This document shows positions 9,425 to 20,223 of a stretch of DNA of 64,000 nucleotides, in pieces (the stretch's first letter is position 1; the number at the start of each line of letters is the position of its first letter). The translations under genes and the position numbers were made by a program. The notes under the pieces were generated by a model. It did not search any database. It was given only the letters and a program-made list of their open reading frames with translations, and was not told the origin of the DNA. Source of the DNA: Methylobacterium sp. C25 (GTDB taxonomy: Bacteria > Pseudomonadota > Alphaproteobacteria > Rhizobiales > Beijerinckiaceae); contig NZ_JAAUVI010000001.1 of the NCBI RefSeq assembly GCF_021352225.1, positions 1,205,556-1,269,555 of the forward strand. Direction: 5' to 3'.

Positions 9425-10354
9425 ATGGGCAGCGTCCTGCACACCGTCGCCATCGTCGGGCTAGGCCTGATCGGCTCCTCGATCGCCCGCGGCGCGCGCA
9501 CCTATGGGCTCGCCGACCGGGTCGTTGCGGTGGACCGTGACGAGGCCGTGCTCGAGCGCGTCCGTGCGCTCGGCATCGCCGATCGCGCCACGGCGGATCT
9601 CGCTGAGGGCGTGGCCAAGGCCGATCTCGTGATCCTCTGCGTGCCGGTGGGTGCCATTGGCATGGCGGCGGCCGAGCTCGCGCCGCATCTGAAACCCGGC
9701 GCGATCCTGTCGGATGTCGGCTCGGTGAAGGGCTCGGTGGTCGCGGCGGCGACGCCGCATCTGAAGCCCGAAAACCCCTTCGTGCCGGCCCATCCGGTGG
9801 CGGGCACCGAGTATTCCGGCCCGGATTCCGGCTTCGCGACGATGTTCCAGAACCGCTGGTGCATCCTCACCCCGCCCGAGGGCACGGACGAGACCGCGGT
9901 CGCCACGGTCACGGCTTTCTGGGAGGGCCTCGGTGCCATCGTCGAGACGATGACGCCCGAGCACCACGACCTCGTGCTAGCGATCACCAGCCACGTGCCG
10001 CACCTGATCGCCTACAACATCGTCGGCACCGCCGCCGATCTGGAGACGGTGACCCAGTCGGAAGTCATCAAGTTCTCAGCCGGCGGCTTTCGCGATTTCA
10101 CGCGCATCGCCGCCTCCGACCCGACCATGTGGCGCGACGTCTTCCTCACCAACAAGGACGCCGTGCTGGAGATGCTCGGCCGCTTCAACGAGGATCTCGC
10201 CGCCCTCACGAAGGCGATCCGCTGGGGCGACGGCGATGCATTGTTCGAGCTGTTCACCCGCACCCGCGCGATCCGGAAGGGCATTGTCGCCATGGGGCAG
10301 GAGACGGCCGAGCCGGATTTCGGCCGGGCGCGGCCGGACCCGAAGGCGAACTAG
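9425..10354 (+). CDS. tyrC: Prephenate/arogenate dehydrogenase
   Basis: A 309-residue NAD(P)-dependent dehydrogenase of the TyrA/TyrC family, oxidatively decarboxylating prephenate or arogenate on the way to tyrosine. The Rossmann loop GLGLIG lies at 12-17, SDVGSVKG at about 100 and HPVAGTE at about 124 carry the conserved substrate-binding residues. There is no fused chorismate mutase or ACT domain. Coupled to hisC upstream. Its stop overlaps the stop of the convergent glyoxalase-fold gene in a shared CTAG. Confidence 0.9.
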   Translation: MGSVLHTVAIVGLGLIGSSIARGARTYGLADRVVAVDRDEAVLERVRALGIADRATADLAEGVAKADLVILCVPVGAIGMAAAELAPHLKPGAILSDVGSVKGSVVAAATPHLKPENPFVPAHPVAGTEYSGPDSGFATMFQNRWCILTPPEGTDETAVATVTAFWEGLGAIVETMTPEHHDLVLAITSHVPHLIAYNIVGTAADLETVTQSEVIKFSAGGFRDFTRIAASDPTMWRDVFLTNKDAVLEMLGRFNEDLAALTKAIRWGDGDALFELFTRTRAIRKGIVAMGQETAEPDFGRARPDPKAN

Positions 10355-10734
10355 AGCGCGAAGTCGCGCTTCAGGAACTCGATCAGCACGCCGTCCGGTC
10401 CGTTGATGAAGATCGTGCGCAGGCCCGGCTTCACGTCGTTGATGCCGGAGACGATGTCGAGGTGCTTGGCCTTGAGCTCGGCAAAGGTCGCCTCGATATC
10501 GTCGACTGCGAACCCGATATGCTCCAGGCCGAGATGCGGGGCCTTGCCGCCCGGCGCGATATCGTCCGGCGCCTGCTCGATGAACAGGTGCAGCCCGCCG
10601 AGATCGAGCACGACGCGGGTGACCGGCGCGCCGTCGCGGCGGATCTCACGGGCACCCAGCTTCTCGACATAGAAGACCGAGGCCGCGACCGCGTCGCGGC
10701 TGCGCAGGTGAACGTGGTCGATGCGATAGGGCAT
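10351..10734 (-). CDS. VOC (glyoxalase-fold) family protein
   Basis: A 127-residue single-repeat vicinal-oxygen-chelate protein. It begins RIDHVHLRSRD, with an HIGF segment near residue 78 and a C-terminal GVLIEFL, giving likely metal ligands His (HVH), His/Glu (HIGF) and Glu (LIEF). Members act as glyoxalases, dioxygenases or epimerases, and the reaction cannot be named. The start at 10734 fits the family; the frame remains open upstream but that part is repeat sequence and is rejected. Confidence 0.75.
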   Translation of the reverse strand: MPYRIDHVHLRSRDAVAASVFYVEKLGAREIRRDGAPVTRVVLDLGGLHLFIEQAPDDIAPGGKAPHLGLEHIGFAVDDIEATFAELKAKHLDIVSGINDVKPGLRTIFINGPDGVLIEFLKRDFAL

Positions 10735-10846
10735 GGCGGGGGTTCCTGGTGCGGTCGGCTTCGCGGACGGCGCGGCTCGGTTATGGGCGATGCGGTAGCC
10801 GGTTTTCGGCGTCCTGCCACCAGCCCGGCCACAGTATCCCACCACT

Positions 10847-11006
10847 GTCATTCCAGGGCGCCGAAGGCGAACCCGGACCCGGAGGGGCACGCCGGAGGCG
10901 GGCAATCCAGAACCGCTGCCGGATCCGACCCTGCCGCGACGGCGCCTCACATGGCGATCGTCGGCGGCTCTGGATCCCGGGTTCCGCTTCGCGGCCCCGG
11001 GATGAC
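10847..11006. repeat. Intergenic inverted repeat, Rhizobiales-type
   Basis: The outer arms GTCATTCC (10847-10854) and GGGATGAC (around 10999-11006) are inverted, as are the inner parts around GGGCGCCGAAGGCGAACCC and GGGTTCCGCTTCGCGGCCCC, and ATCCAGA/TCTGGATCC. Repeats of this design are scattered between genes of many Rhizobiales genomes. It fills most of the space between the VOC gene and tarD. Confidence 0.7.
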
Positions 11007-11024
11007 GGTGCGGGTGTGAGGGCC

Positions 11025-12188
11025 TTACTCCGCCAACTCGCGCATGACCGTGATCAGGTCCGACTTGCTCTCGAAGCCGATGCCCGGGATCTCCGGCATG
11101 GTGATGTGGCCGTCCTCGACCTTCACCCCGTCTGGGAAGCCGCCATAGGGCTGGAACAGGTCGGGGTAGCTCTCGTTGCCGCCCAGCCCGAGGCCGGCGG
11201 CGATGTTGAGCGACATCTGGTGGCCGCCATGCGGGATGCAGCGGCTGCGCGACCAGCCGAATTGGTCGAGTACGGCGAGGGTGCGCAGGTACTCGACGAG
11301 TCCGTAGGACAGGGCGCAGTCGAATTGCAGCCAGTCGCGGTCAGGGCGCATGCCGCCGTAGCGCAGCAGGTTGCGGGCGTCCTGGTGCGAGAACAAGTTC
11401 TCGCCGGTGGCCATCGGGCCGGGATAGAACTCGCTCATCGCCGCCTGGAGGGCGTAATCGAGCGGGTCGCCGATCTCCTCGTACCAGAACAGAGGGTACT
11501 CGCGGAGCATTTTGGCGTAGGCGATGCCGGTTTCGAGGTCGAAGCGGCCATTCACGTCCACGGCGAGCCGGGCCTGGCCCTCGATCTCGGTGAGCACGGC
11601 CTCGATGCGGCGCTGGTCCTCGTCGATCGGCGCGCCGCCGATCTTCATCTTCACGACGTTGTAGCCGCGGTCGAGATAGCTGCGCATCTCGGCACGCAGC
11701 GCAGAATAGTCCTTGCCGGGATAGTAGTAGCCGCCGGCCGCATAGACGAAGACACGCGGGTCGGCCTCGCGGCCATCCTGCTCGGCGAGCATGCGGAAGA
11801 GCGGCTTGCCGGCGATCTTCGCCGTCGCGTCCCAGATCGCCATGTCGAGGGTGCCGACCGCCACCGAGCGCTCGCCGTGGCCGCCCGGTTTCTCGTTGGT
11901 CATCATCGCCGCCCAGAGCTTGTGCGGGTCGAGATTGTCACCGGCCTCGTTGAGCACGCTCTTCGGGTCGGCCTGGAGCAGCCGATCGCGGAAGCGTTCG
12001 CGGATCAGGCCGCCCTGGCCGTAGCGGCCGTTCGAGTTGAAGCCGTAGCCGACCACGCGGCGGCCATTGCGCTCCACGTCGGTTACGACGGCCACCAGGC
12101 TCGCGGTCATCTTGGTGAAGTCGATATAGGCGTTGCGGATGGGCGATGAGATCGGCTTGGTGATCTCGCAGACGTCGACGATGCGCAT
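11025..12188 (-). CDS. tarD: D(-)-tartrate dehydratase, enolase superfamily
   Basis: A 387-residue member of the enolase superfamily that I recognise as very close to the characterised D-tartrate dehydratase of Bradyrhizobium, which converts D-tartrate to oxaloacetate. Expected residues are in place: KMK with Lys180/Lys182 as base, metal ligands Asp211, Glu237 and Glu263, and His320 as the second catalytic residue. The start ATG at 12188 gives MRIVDVCEITKPISS, matching the family. It lies 44 bases downstream of the dicarboxylate carrier gene on the same strand, which supports uptake plus dehydration of tartrate. Oxaloacetate would enter central metabolism directly. Confidence 0.88.
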   Translation of the reverse strand: MRIVDVCEITKPISSPIRNAYIDFTKMTASLVAVVTDVERNGRRVVGYGFNSNGRYGQGGLIRERFRDRLLQADPKSVLNEAGDNLDPHKLWAAMMTNEKPGGHGERSVAVGTLDMAIWDATAKIAGKPLFRMLAEQDGREADPRVFVYAAGGYYYPGKDYSALRAEMRSYLDRGYNVVKMKIGGAPIDEDQRRIEAVLTEIEGQARLAVDVNGRFDLETGIAYAKMLREYPLFWYEEIGDPLDYALQAAMSEFYPGPMATGENLFSHQDARNLLRYGGMRPDRDWLQFDCALSYGLVEYLRTLAVLDQFGWSRSRCIPHGGHQMSLNIAAGLGLGGNESYPDLFQPYGGFPDGVKVEDGHITMPEIPGIGFESKSDLITVMRELAE

Positions 12189-12232
12189 GATGCTCTCTCG
12201 GGTTTGAACTCTGTTTGGGAGAAGGCCTCGCA

Positions 12233-13543
<1,311 letters not shown>

Positions 13544-13637
13544 GGCCGTGATCCTCCCGGGATCTGAGTGCCCCTCGTGCGGGGGCTTTCCCGAAGACCT
13601 ACGGCTGGACTCGCTGCTTGGGCCAATGCCATGTTCG

Positions 13638-13656
13638 GTTCGCGTTATGCGCGAAC
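13638..13656. promoter_or_regulatory. Candidate LysR operator palindrome
   Basis: A perfect 7-5-7 inverted repeat, GTTCGCG-TTATG-CGCGAAC, sits 9 bases upstream of the regulator's ATG in the divergent dctA/lysR intergenic region. Position and symmetry suit a LysR-family binding site, possibly for autorepression. The spacing does not exactly match the T-N11-A consensus. Confidence 0.45.
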
Positions 13657-13665
13657 GGCATCGGC

Positions 13666-14562
13666 ATGGATCTCGACTGGCTGAAGGATTTTCTGGCGCT
13701 CGCCGAGCAGAAGACTTTCTCCCGCGCCGCCGACGCCCGGAACGTGACGCAGCCCGCCTTCAGCCGGCGCATCCGGGCGCTCGAGGACTGGATCGGCACG
13801 CCGCTCTTCGTGCGGGGTGCGCAAGGAGCCGTGCTCACCGAGGCCGGGCTGCACTTCCAGCCGCAGGCCGTCGAGATGATGCGGGCCCTCGACCGGGCCC
13901 GCCGCGAGACGCAGGCCATCGGCGAGCGGGATACCGGCGCTCTCTCGGTGGCGGCTACTCACGCGCTCTCCTTCACGTTCTTCCCGGCCTGGATCCGCGG
14001 GCTGATGCGCGTCGAGGCGCTCGGCGCGCTCAATCTGGTCTCCGACAGCATGGAGGCCTGCGAGCAGATGATGCTCGGCGGCGAGGTGCATTTCCTGCTG
14101 TGCCATTGCCACCCGCAGGTGCCGATGCGCTTCGAGGCGGACCGGTTTCCGAGCCTCGGCATCGGCGAGGACGTGCTCGTGCCGGTCTGCGCACCCGACG
14201 AGAACGGCGCGCCGCTCTGGCCGCTTCCGGGCACGCGCGTGCGGCCGGTGCCCCATCTCGGCTATGCCCAGGCCTCCGGCCTCGGCCGCATCCTCGCCGC
14301 GCAGGTCGCGGAGAGCGACGAGCTGCATCTCGAGGCGGGGTTCACCTCGCGGCTCGCCGCCACCCTCCTGACCATGGCACGCGAAGGCCACGGCCTCGCC
14401 TGGCTGCCGCGGACGCTGGCCGAGGAGGATCTCGCCCGCCGCCGCTTGGTACGGGCCGGCCCGACACGGTTCGACATCCCTATCGAGATCCGGCTGTTCC
14501 GCTCTCTCGACTGCCGCAACCACGTCGCCGATGCGCTGTGGGGGCGGTTGGAGGAGGGCTAA
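13666..14562 (+). CDS. LysR-family regulator of the tartrate cassette
   Basis: A 298-residue LysR-type regulator. The N-terminal winged helix-turn-helix spans about 1-60 (DFLALAEQKTFSRAADARNV, QPAFSRRIRALEDWIGTPLF), followed by a periplasmic-binding-protein-like effector domain. The ATG at 13666 fits the family; upstream in-frame codons would extend it through the palindrome at 13638-13656. It is divergent from dctA-tarD with 122 bases between start codons, the classic arrangement for a regulator and its target. Effector is probably a C4 dicarboxylate or tartrate, by context only. Confidence 0.85.
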   Translation: MDLDWLKDFLALAEQKTFSRAADARNVTQPAFSRRIRALEDWIGTPLFVRGAQGAVLTEAGLHFQPQAVEMMRALDRARRETQAIGERDTGALSVAATHALSFTFFPAWIRGLMRVEALGALNLVSDSMEACEQMMLGGEVHFLLCHCHPQVPMRFEADRFPSLGIGEDVLVPVCAPDENGAPLWPLPGTRVRPVPHLGYAQASGLGRILAAQVAESDELHLEAGFTSRLAATLLTMAREGHGLAWLPRTLAEEDLARRRLVRAGPTRFDIPIEIRLFRSLDCRNHVADALWGRLEEG

Positions 14563-14568
14563 TGCCGC

Positions 14569-15267
14569 TCAGAGGCAGCCCATGAGCGCATCCGGGAAGC
14601 CGCTGCCGCGCCGCATCACAGCGACCGGGGCCATCACCCGGCGCGCGATCGCCTGCGCCACGACCTCCGGCTCGGTCGGCGCGCCCTCGCTCTCGCTCAC
14701 CACCACGGCCAGGAGCGGCACGCCATGGGCGCGCAGGGTCTCGGCGGCGGTGAGAGCGTGGCTGATGGCGCCGAGATAACATCCAGAGACGAGAAGAGCC
14801 GGCAAACCAAGCCGCTTCAGCCAGTCGAGCCCGGTGGCTTCGGCGGTGATCGGGCTCATCAGGCCGCCGACGCCCTCGATGAGGACGGTCGTCTCGGGAT
14901 GAGGGTGTCGATGGGGTGAGAGCTGCCGCTCGCACCATGCGACGAGTTCGTCGAGATGGAGCTCTCGGCCTTCCCGCGCCGCGGCTTGGTCGGGCGCGAG
15001 GGGGGCAGAAAACCGCCAGGGCGAGCAGGCCTCGACCGTCTCCGGTGTGACGGGAAGTCCTTGCGCCGCCAGCAGGATCGCGGTGTCGCTCTCGGCGAAG
15101 GCAGGATCGTCGATCGGCGGGACACCGCTGGCCAGCGGCTTCAGCGTCAGGACGTTGCGTCCCTGCTCGCGCAGGCGACGGGTCAGCGCGGCGGTCGCGT
15201 AGGTCTTGCCGATCTCGGTTCCGGCGCCGACGATGAAGAGGGCGCGGCGCCGAGGCGTCTCGCTCAC
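14569..15267 (-). CDS. bioD: Dethiobiotin synthetase
   Basis: A 232-residue ATP-dependent carboxylase closing the ureido ring of biotin. The P-loop is GAGTEIGKT at 14-22, the TLKPLASG segment near 40-47 carries the substrate lysine, and VLIEGVGGLMSPI near 128-140 is the conserved BioD motif. The start is GTG at 15267, overlapping the TGA of fpr as GTGA, so translation is coupled to fpr. The remaining biotin genes are not in the window. Confidence 0.88.
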   Translation of the reverse strand: MSETPRRRALFIVGAGTEIGKTYATAALTRRLREQGRNVLTLKPLASGVPPIDDPAFAESDTAILLAAQGLPVTPETVEACSPWRFSAPLAPDQAAAREGRELHLDELVAWCERQLSPHRHPHPETTVLIEGVGGLMSPITAEATGLDWLKRLGLPALLVSGCYLGAISHALTAAETLRAHGVPLLAVVVSESEGAPTEPEVVAQAIARRVMAPVAVMRRGSGFPDALMGCL

Positions 15268-16037
15268 TTTTCGACGAAGGCCTTCTCGATGACGTAGTGG
15301 GCCGCCTCGCCGTGGTTACCCTCTTCGTAGCCGAGGCCGGAAAGCAGCTCGCGGGTGTCGCGGATCATCTCCGGCGAGCCGCAGAGCATGAAGCGGTCGT
15401 TCTCGATCGACATGTTCGGCAGGCCGATATCCTCGAACAGCTTGCCCGAGACCATCAGGTCGGTGATGCGGCCACGGTTGCGGAAGGGCTCGCGGGTCAC
15501 GGTCGGGTAGTAGATCAGACCGGCCGAGATCACCTCGCCGAGGAACTCGTGGTTCGGCAGCGACTCGGTGATGGTCTCGCCATAGGCGAGCTCCTGCACC
15601 TGCCGGCAGCCATGGACCAGCACGACCTTCTCGAAACGCTCGTAGGTCTCCGGGTCCTTGATGATCGACATGAAGGGGGCAAGGCCGGTGCCGGTGCCGA
15701 GCAGGTAGAGGTTCTTACCTGGAAGCAGGTTGTCGAGCACGAGCGTGCCAGTCGGCTTCTTGCCGACCATGATCGGGTCGCCGACCTTGAGATGCTGCAG
15801 CTTCGAGGTGAGCGGGCCGTTGGCGACCTTGATCGAGAAGAACTCGAGCTCTTCCTCGTAATTGGCCGAGACCACCGAATAGGCGCGCAACAGAGGCCGG
15901 CCTTCGACCTCGATGCCGATCATCGTGAACTCGCCGTTGCGGAAGCGAAACGAAGGATCGCGGGTCGTCCGGAAAGAGAAAAGCGTGTCGGTCCAATGAT
16001 GAACGCTGAGAACCCGCTCTTCGTAGTACTTGCTCAT
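15264..16037 (-). CDS. fpr: Ferredoxin/flavodoxin--NADP+ reductase
   Basis: A 257-residue bacterial-type FNR. RAYSVVSANYEEELEFFSI at about 50-68 is the FAD-binding RxYS motif, LLGTGTGLAPFMSI near 110-123 and VLVHGCR at about 135-141 are the NADP-binding segments, and the chain ends AFVEK as in subclass I enzymes. It would shuttle electrons between NADPH and ferredoxin or flavodoxin in the cytosol. Overlaps bioD by 4 bases; BioB-type radical-SAM biotin synthesis needs such a reductase, which may explain the pairing. An AT-rich leader around 16038-16060 probably contains its promoter. Confidence 0.9.
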   Translation of the reverse strand: MSKYYEERVLSVHHWTDTLFSFRTTRDPSFRFRNGEFTMIGIEVEGRPLLRAYSVVSANYEEELEFFSIKVANGPLTSKLQHLKVGDPIMVGKKPTGTLVLDNLLPGKNLYLLGTGTGLAPFMSIIKDPETYERFEKVVLVHGCRQVQELAYGETITESLPNHEFLGEVISAGLIYYPTVTREPFRNRGRITDLMVSGKLFEDIGLPNMSIENDRFMLCGSPEMIRDTRELLSGLGYEEGNHGEAAHYVIEKAFVEK

Positions 16038-16248
16038 AATTCTAAATTGTCCCGAATCCGGTGATTTTTTGCCGCTCTTCTCGCAGGTGCAGCGGCTCCG
16101 TCAAGCCGAAGACAGTGCCGAGACCCTGCAGCAGGCGGCCGATTCATCACTGTCGTGAGCGGCGCCATGCCAGCGGTTCATGACTGAATCGCGGCGCTGG
16201 CAGGGGCGCGGGATCACAACAAAGTCAGCCCGGTGAGCCACATCGCGC

Positions 16249-19101
16249 TCAGGAAGCGAGCAGACCGCCGATCCTGTGGCGGGCGATGCGCCTCTGCTCG
16301 TGCAGGGGCGCGATGAGCGGGGCGTAGTCCGCGCCGGTGCGGCAGGCGGTCTCGACCGTGCGGCAGAGCTTCGACAGATCGTCGAAGCCGAGCATCTTGG
16401 CGGCCGCCACCATCGCATGCGCGCCGTCGGCGAGGCTGTTGCGCTCGGGGATGGTTCCGTCCTCGCCCAGGCGCGCGTCGAGCTCTTCCACGAGCGTCCT
16501 GAGCAGGTCGTCGGCACGAGAACGGCCGAGCGAGTCGACGAGGGCATCGAAGGCGCCCCGATAGGCGGCCGGCTCGACGGGAACGATCGACTCCTCGCCG
16601 CCGCCTAGTGCCCAGCGCTCGATCATCGCGAACAGGACCTGCCGCTCGAACGGCTTGCCGACATGATCTTGCATGCCGGCCTGCCGATAGCTCTCGACCT
16701 GCTGCGGCAGCACGTTGGCGGTCATGGCGACGATCGGCACCTCGGCGGCCGGGTGGTCGAGGGCGCGGATCAGTCGGGTCGCGGTAATGCCGTCCATGCC
16801 CGGCATCTGGATGTCCATCAGCACGAGGTCGTAGTCCTTGGCCTGGACTGCCGCGATGGCCTCGTAGCCCCCGGAGACGACGTCGACTGCGTGGCCGCCC
16901 CGGCTGAGCACGGCCACGGCGAGGTCCTGGTTCAGCGGGACATCCTCGACGAGCAGAAGCCGGCGACCGCCGCGGCGGGGTACGGCCAAGCGTTCGATGG
17001 CTGGGCACGGTCCCGACGCTGCCAGCGGCAGGGTGACCTCGAACCAGAAGGTCGCGCCCTGTCCTGCCTCGCTCGTCAGGCCGATCGTGCCCCCCATCAA
17101 CTCGACAAGCTGCTTGGAGATGGCGAGGCCGAGCCCGGTGCCTCCGAACTCCCGCCGTATGGTGCCGTCGATCTGGCTGAAGCGCTCGAACAGCAGATGC
17201 TGCTTCTCGGCTGGTATGCCGATCCCGGTATCGCGCACCGAGAAGCGCAGATGCGCGGCAGCATCGGCAGGGGCCGCAGCCTCGATCGTCAGCGTCACGC
17301 TGCCCTCGGCGGTGAACTTCACCGCATTGTTCAGGAGGTTGAGCAGCACCTGCCGCAGGCGGTCGTGGTCGCCAAGGACGTGGCTCGGCAGCGTGGGGTC
17401 GACCGCGACGCCGAGATGCAGGCCCTTCGTCTCGGCGCCGAGACGCACGATGGCCACCGCCTCCTCGGCCAGATGGTCGAGCGCGAGGGGCTCCGGCGAG
17501 AGTGCGATCCGCCCGGCCTCGACGGTCGAGAAGTCGAGGATGTCGTCCACCACCGTCAGCAGGGCCGAGCCCGCCGAGCGGATGCGCTCGGCATGGGGGT
17601 GCAGGGCGACGTCGAGGGAGGCATGGTCGAGGAGGAGGTCGGTATAGCCGATGATGCCGTTGAGCGGCGTCCGGATCTCGTGGCTCATGGCGGCCAGGAA
17701 CTCGGACTTGGCCCGACTCGCCGCCTCGGCCTCCTCTCGGGCCGCATCCGCCTCCTGCGTGCGGGCAGCGACGCGCTGAGCCAAAGTCGCGTTCAGCTCC
17801 CGAAGGGCCTCGCTGGTGCGCTTCTGCTCGGTGACGTCGATGATCAGGCCGTCCCAGACCAGCGAGCCGTCGAGCAGGTCACGCGGGGCCGAGATCAGCC
17901 GGGTCCAGCGCAACTCGCCGGTTCCGGCATGCCGGATCTGGACCTCGACGTCGAACGGCGTCCGCTCGCGCATCGAGCGCTCTTCGGCCTCGGCGACGAC
18001 CGCACGATGGGCGGGGACGATCAGCTCGTAGGCGGCGCGCGTATCGGCGATCGCGGCGTCCGCGGTGATGCCGGTCATCCGCTCGTAGCTGCGGGAGACG
18101 TAGAGGAAGCGCCTTCCGGCACCGTTCGGCCCGGGCCCATTCGCAAGTTGGTAGACGGCGCCCGAGGGCATGTTGTCGGTGAGTGCGCGCAGGCGGGCCT
18201 CGCTCTCCCGCAGGCTCACCTCGGCCGCGTCCCGCGCCGTCTCGTCGCGCACCGTCAGCACGGCGCCGATCTGGGCTCCGTCCGGTCCGAGCAGGGGGCG
18301 GGCGCTGCCGACGGCGAGCACTTCCGATCCGTCGGGGCGCCGGATGCGCCAGCGCGAGCCGAGAACCGTCTCGCCGCGCACGGCTCTCGCCAGGGCCAGA
18401 TCCCGCGACACGTAGGGCCGGCCATCATCGGTGAAGAGGTGGTAGGTGGCGCTGTAATCGTCCGGTGTGACGTCGAGGCGGGCGACGCCGTGGATCGCGG
18501 CGGCGGCTTCGTTGACCAGGGTGATTCGGCCGGACGTGTCGGTGACGATCACGCCCTCGGCGAGCTGGCCGAGGATCGCGGCCTGCTGCGCTGCAGCCTG
18601 CCGCGCCTTGTCGGCGGTCGCCGCGTGCAGGTGGAGATGGGCCACCACCATCTCGGCGAGGTCCTGGAGCTGGCGGCGCTGATCGGGCGAGAAGCTGCGC
18701 GGGACGGTGTCGACGAGGCAGAGGCTGCCGACGCGCAGGTCCTTCTGCAGGATGAGCGGAGCGCCGGCATAGAACCGGACATGTGGCTCGCCGGTGACGA
18801 ATGAACTGCCTGCGAAGCAACCGTCTTGGTGTGCGTCCTCGACAACATGGACGTCGTCCGAGAGGATGGTGCGGCTGCAGAAGGCATCCCTGCGCGGTGC
18901 GCTCTCGACGTTGACGCCGCAGCGCGCCTTCACCCAGAGCCGATCCGCGTCGATCAGCGAGACCAGCGCGATCGGTGCACCGAACAGGGCCGCCGCGGTG
19001 CGGCAGACCGCATCGAAATGTGGTTCCGAAGCCGTGTCGAGGATGTGCAGACCGCGTAACGCGGCCAGCCGTTCGACTTCGTTCGGCGGAAGCGGGATCA
19101 T
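16249..19101 (-). CDS. Hybrid sensor histidine kinase (GAF-PAS-PAS-HK-REC-Hpt-like)
   Basis: A 950-residue cytosolic hybrid kinase with no membrane segments. Order: GAF at about 20-165; two PAS domains at about 180-290 and 300-430; a short coiled coil; HisKA with phospho-acceptor His474 in [10 protein letters not shown]; HATPase with [16 protein letters not shown] and GGTGLGLAI; a receiver with Asp763 in [10 protein letters not shown]; and a C-terminal helical region resembling Hpt, where His895 sits in [13 protein letters not shown] instead of the usual HxLKG. Soluble GAF/PAS input suggests an intracellular redox, light or ligand signal. No cognate response regulator is adjacent. The variant Hpt motif may be inactive. 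Confidence 0.88.
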   Translation of the reverse strand: MIPLPPNEVERLAALRGLHILDTASEPHFDAVCRTAAALFGAPIALVSLIDADRLWVKARCGVNVESAPRRDAFCSRTILSDDVHVVEDAHQDGCFAGSSFVTGEPHVRFYAGAPLILQKDLRVGSLCLVDTVPRSFSPDQRRQLQDLAEMVVAHLHLHAATADKARQAAAQQAAILGQLAEGVIVTDTSGRITLVNEAAAAIHGVARLDVTPDDYSATYHLFTDDGRPYVSRDLALARAVRGETVLGSRWRIRRPDGSEVLAVGSARPLLGPDGAQIGAVLTVRDETARDAAEVSLRESEARLRALTDNMPSGAVYQLANGPGPNGAGRRFLYVSRSYERMTGITADAAIADTRAAYELIVPAHRAVVAEAEERSMRERTPFDVEVQIRHAGTGELRWTRLISAPRDLLDGSLVWDGLIIDVTEQKRTSEALRELNATLAQRVAARTQEADAAREEAEAASRAKSEFLAAMSHEIRTPLNGIIGYTDLLLDHASLDVALHPHAERIRSAGSALLTVVDDILDFSTVEAGRIALSPEPLALDHLAEEAVAIVRLGAETKGLHLGVAVDPTLPSHVLGDHDRLRQVLLNLLNNAVKFTAEGSVTLTIEAAAPADAAAHLRFSVRDTGIGIPAEKQHLLFERFSQIDGTIRREFGGTGLGLAISKQLVELMGGTIGLTSEAGQGATFWFEVTLPLAASGPCPAIERLAVPRRGGRRLLLVEDVPLNQDLAVAVLSRGGHAVDVVSGGYEAIAAVQAKDYDLVLMDIQMPGMDGITATRLIRALDHPAAEVPIVAMTANVLPQQVESYRQAGMQDHVGKPFERQVLFAMIERWALGGGEESIVPVEPAAYRGAFDALVDSLGRSRADDLLRTLVEELDARLGEDGTIPERNSLADGAHAMVAAAKMLGFDDLSKLCRTVETACRTGADYAPLIAPLHEQRRIARHRIGGLLAS

Positions 19102-19232
19102 CGCGGGATCAAGGTTGGAGCACCAGCACGTGACAACGCCCGGCGAACCGGTCCGAGCTAACGCGAATTCCGTTAACCCCCTCTGAAATTTGCGTCGATT
19201 GCCGTGGGGCCCGTCTTCCTGTGGTCCTCGCG

Positions 19233-20222
19233 CTACAGCCGCGCGAGCAGGCGATCGGCGAGCGGATTCTCCGCGGCGAAGGCGTAGTCGATCCGACGCA
19301 CCGTCACCGAGCGCGCTCCTGCCCGGACCAAGGCGTCGGACAGTGTGAACACTGCCTCAATCGGGCATCGCAGCACGATCTCGCCGTCAGGCCCCTTCGG
19401 CGCACCGTAGGGCAGCTCGGCTTCGTGCAGGGCGACGAGGCTGGTGAGGTCGATTCCGCCATTCTCGGGCATCCCGGCACGGACCTCGCGGGTAGTGCGG
19501 GCACGCTCCTCGGCACTGATTCGGCCGAGCACGGCGCGCAGGGCCTCGCGCTGGCTCTCGCTCCATCGCGCCTTCAGAGAGGCGACAAGGTTGGCCTCCG
19601 AGCGCAGGATGATGCCGTCGTCGAGGATCTTCAGGGCATTCGCCGCGAGCGTCGCGCCGGTGGTGGTGATGTCGACGATGATCTCGGCAGTGCCGGCGGC
19701 CGGCGCCCCCTCCGTCGCGCCCAGGCTCTCGACGATGCGGTAATCGGCGATCCCGTGCTGTGCCAGGAAACGCCGCGTGAGGTTCACATATTTGGTGGCG
19801 ATGCGCAGGCGCTTGCCGTGGCGTAGGCGCATCTCGCTGGCGACCTCGTCGAGATCGCTCATGGCGCGCACGTCGATCCAGGCCTGCGGCACGGCGACGA
19901 CCACCGTGGCATTGCCGAAGCCGAGAGGGGTCAGCAGCTCGATAGCAGTCTCAGCGTCGGGCAAAGTCTCGCGGATCAGGTCCTCGCCGGTGATGCCGAG
20001 ATGGGCGGCGCCGCTGGCGAGTTGGCTGGCGATCTCAGAGGCCGAGAGATAGCGCACCTCGACACCGGGCACGCCGACCAGGGTGCCGCGATAGTCGCGG
20101 GCGCCGCTGAGCTGCGCGAGCTTCAGGCCGGCACGGCCGAAGAAGGCGGCGGCATTCTCCTGGAGGCGTCCCTTGGAGGGGACGGCGAGCACCAAGGGCT
20201 CTATGGTGGCTTGAGCAGTCAT
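19233..20222 (-). CDS. hisG: ATP phosphoribosyltransferase catalytic subunit
   Basis: A 329-residue HisG that joins ATP and PRPP in the first step of histidine synthesis. VPSKGRLQE at about 14-22 opens the catalytic fold, [10 protein letters not shown] and the PRPP-binding [13 protein letters not shown] at about 185-197 follow. The protein is longer than the ~210-residue short form, yet hisZ, the partner of short-form HisG, lies directly upstream. That combination is seen in alphaproteobacteria. The ATG at 20222 is one base after the stop of hisZ, so the pair is translationally coupled. Confidence 0.92.
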   Translation of the reverse strand: MTAQATIEPLVLAVPSKGRLQENAAAFFGRAGLKLAQLSGARDYRGTLVGVPGVEVRYLSASEIASQLASGAAHLGITGEDLIRETLPDAETAIELLTPLGFGNATVVVAVPQAWIDVRAMSDLDEVASEMRLRHGKRLRIATKYVNLTRRFLAQHGIADYRIVESLGATEGAPAAGTAEIIVDITTTGATLAANALKILDDGIILRSEANLVASLKARWSESQREALRAVLGRISAEERARTTREVRAGMPENGGIDLTSLVALHEAELPYGAPKGPDGEIVLRCPIEAVFTLSDALVRAGARSVTVRRIDYAFAAENPLADRLLARL

Positions 20223-20223
20223 G

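Noticed and set aside
10735..10950. N-terminal extension of the VOC protein
   Set aside because: The extra in-frame part is Arg/Gly low-complexity sequence from the palindromic repeat; the family N-terminus begins at 10734.
16663..18804. Long open frame on the plus strand opposite the hybrid kinase
   Set aside because: Antisense shadow produced by high GC; low-complexity composition, no recognisable motif, and the minus-strand kinase is certain.
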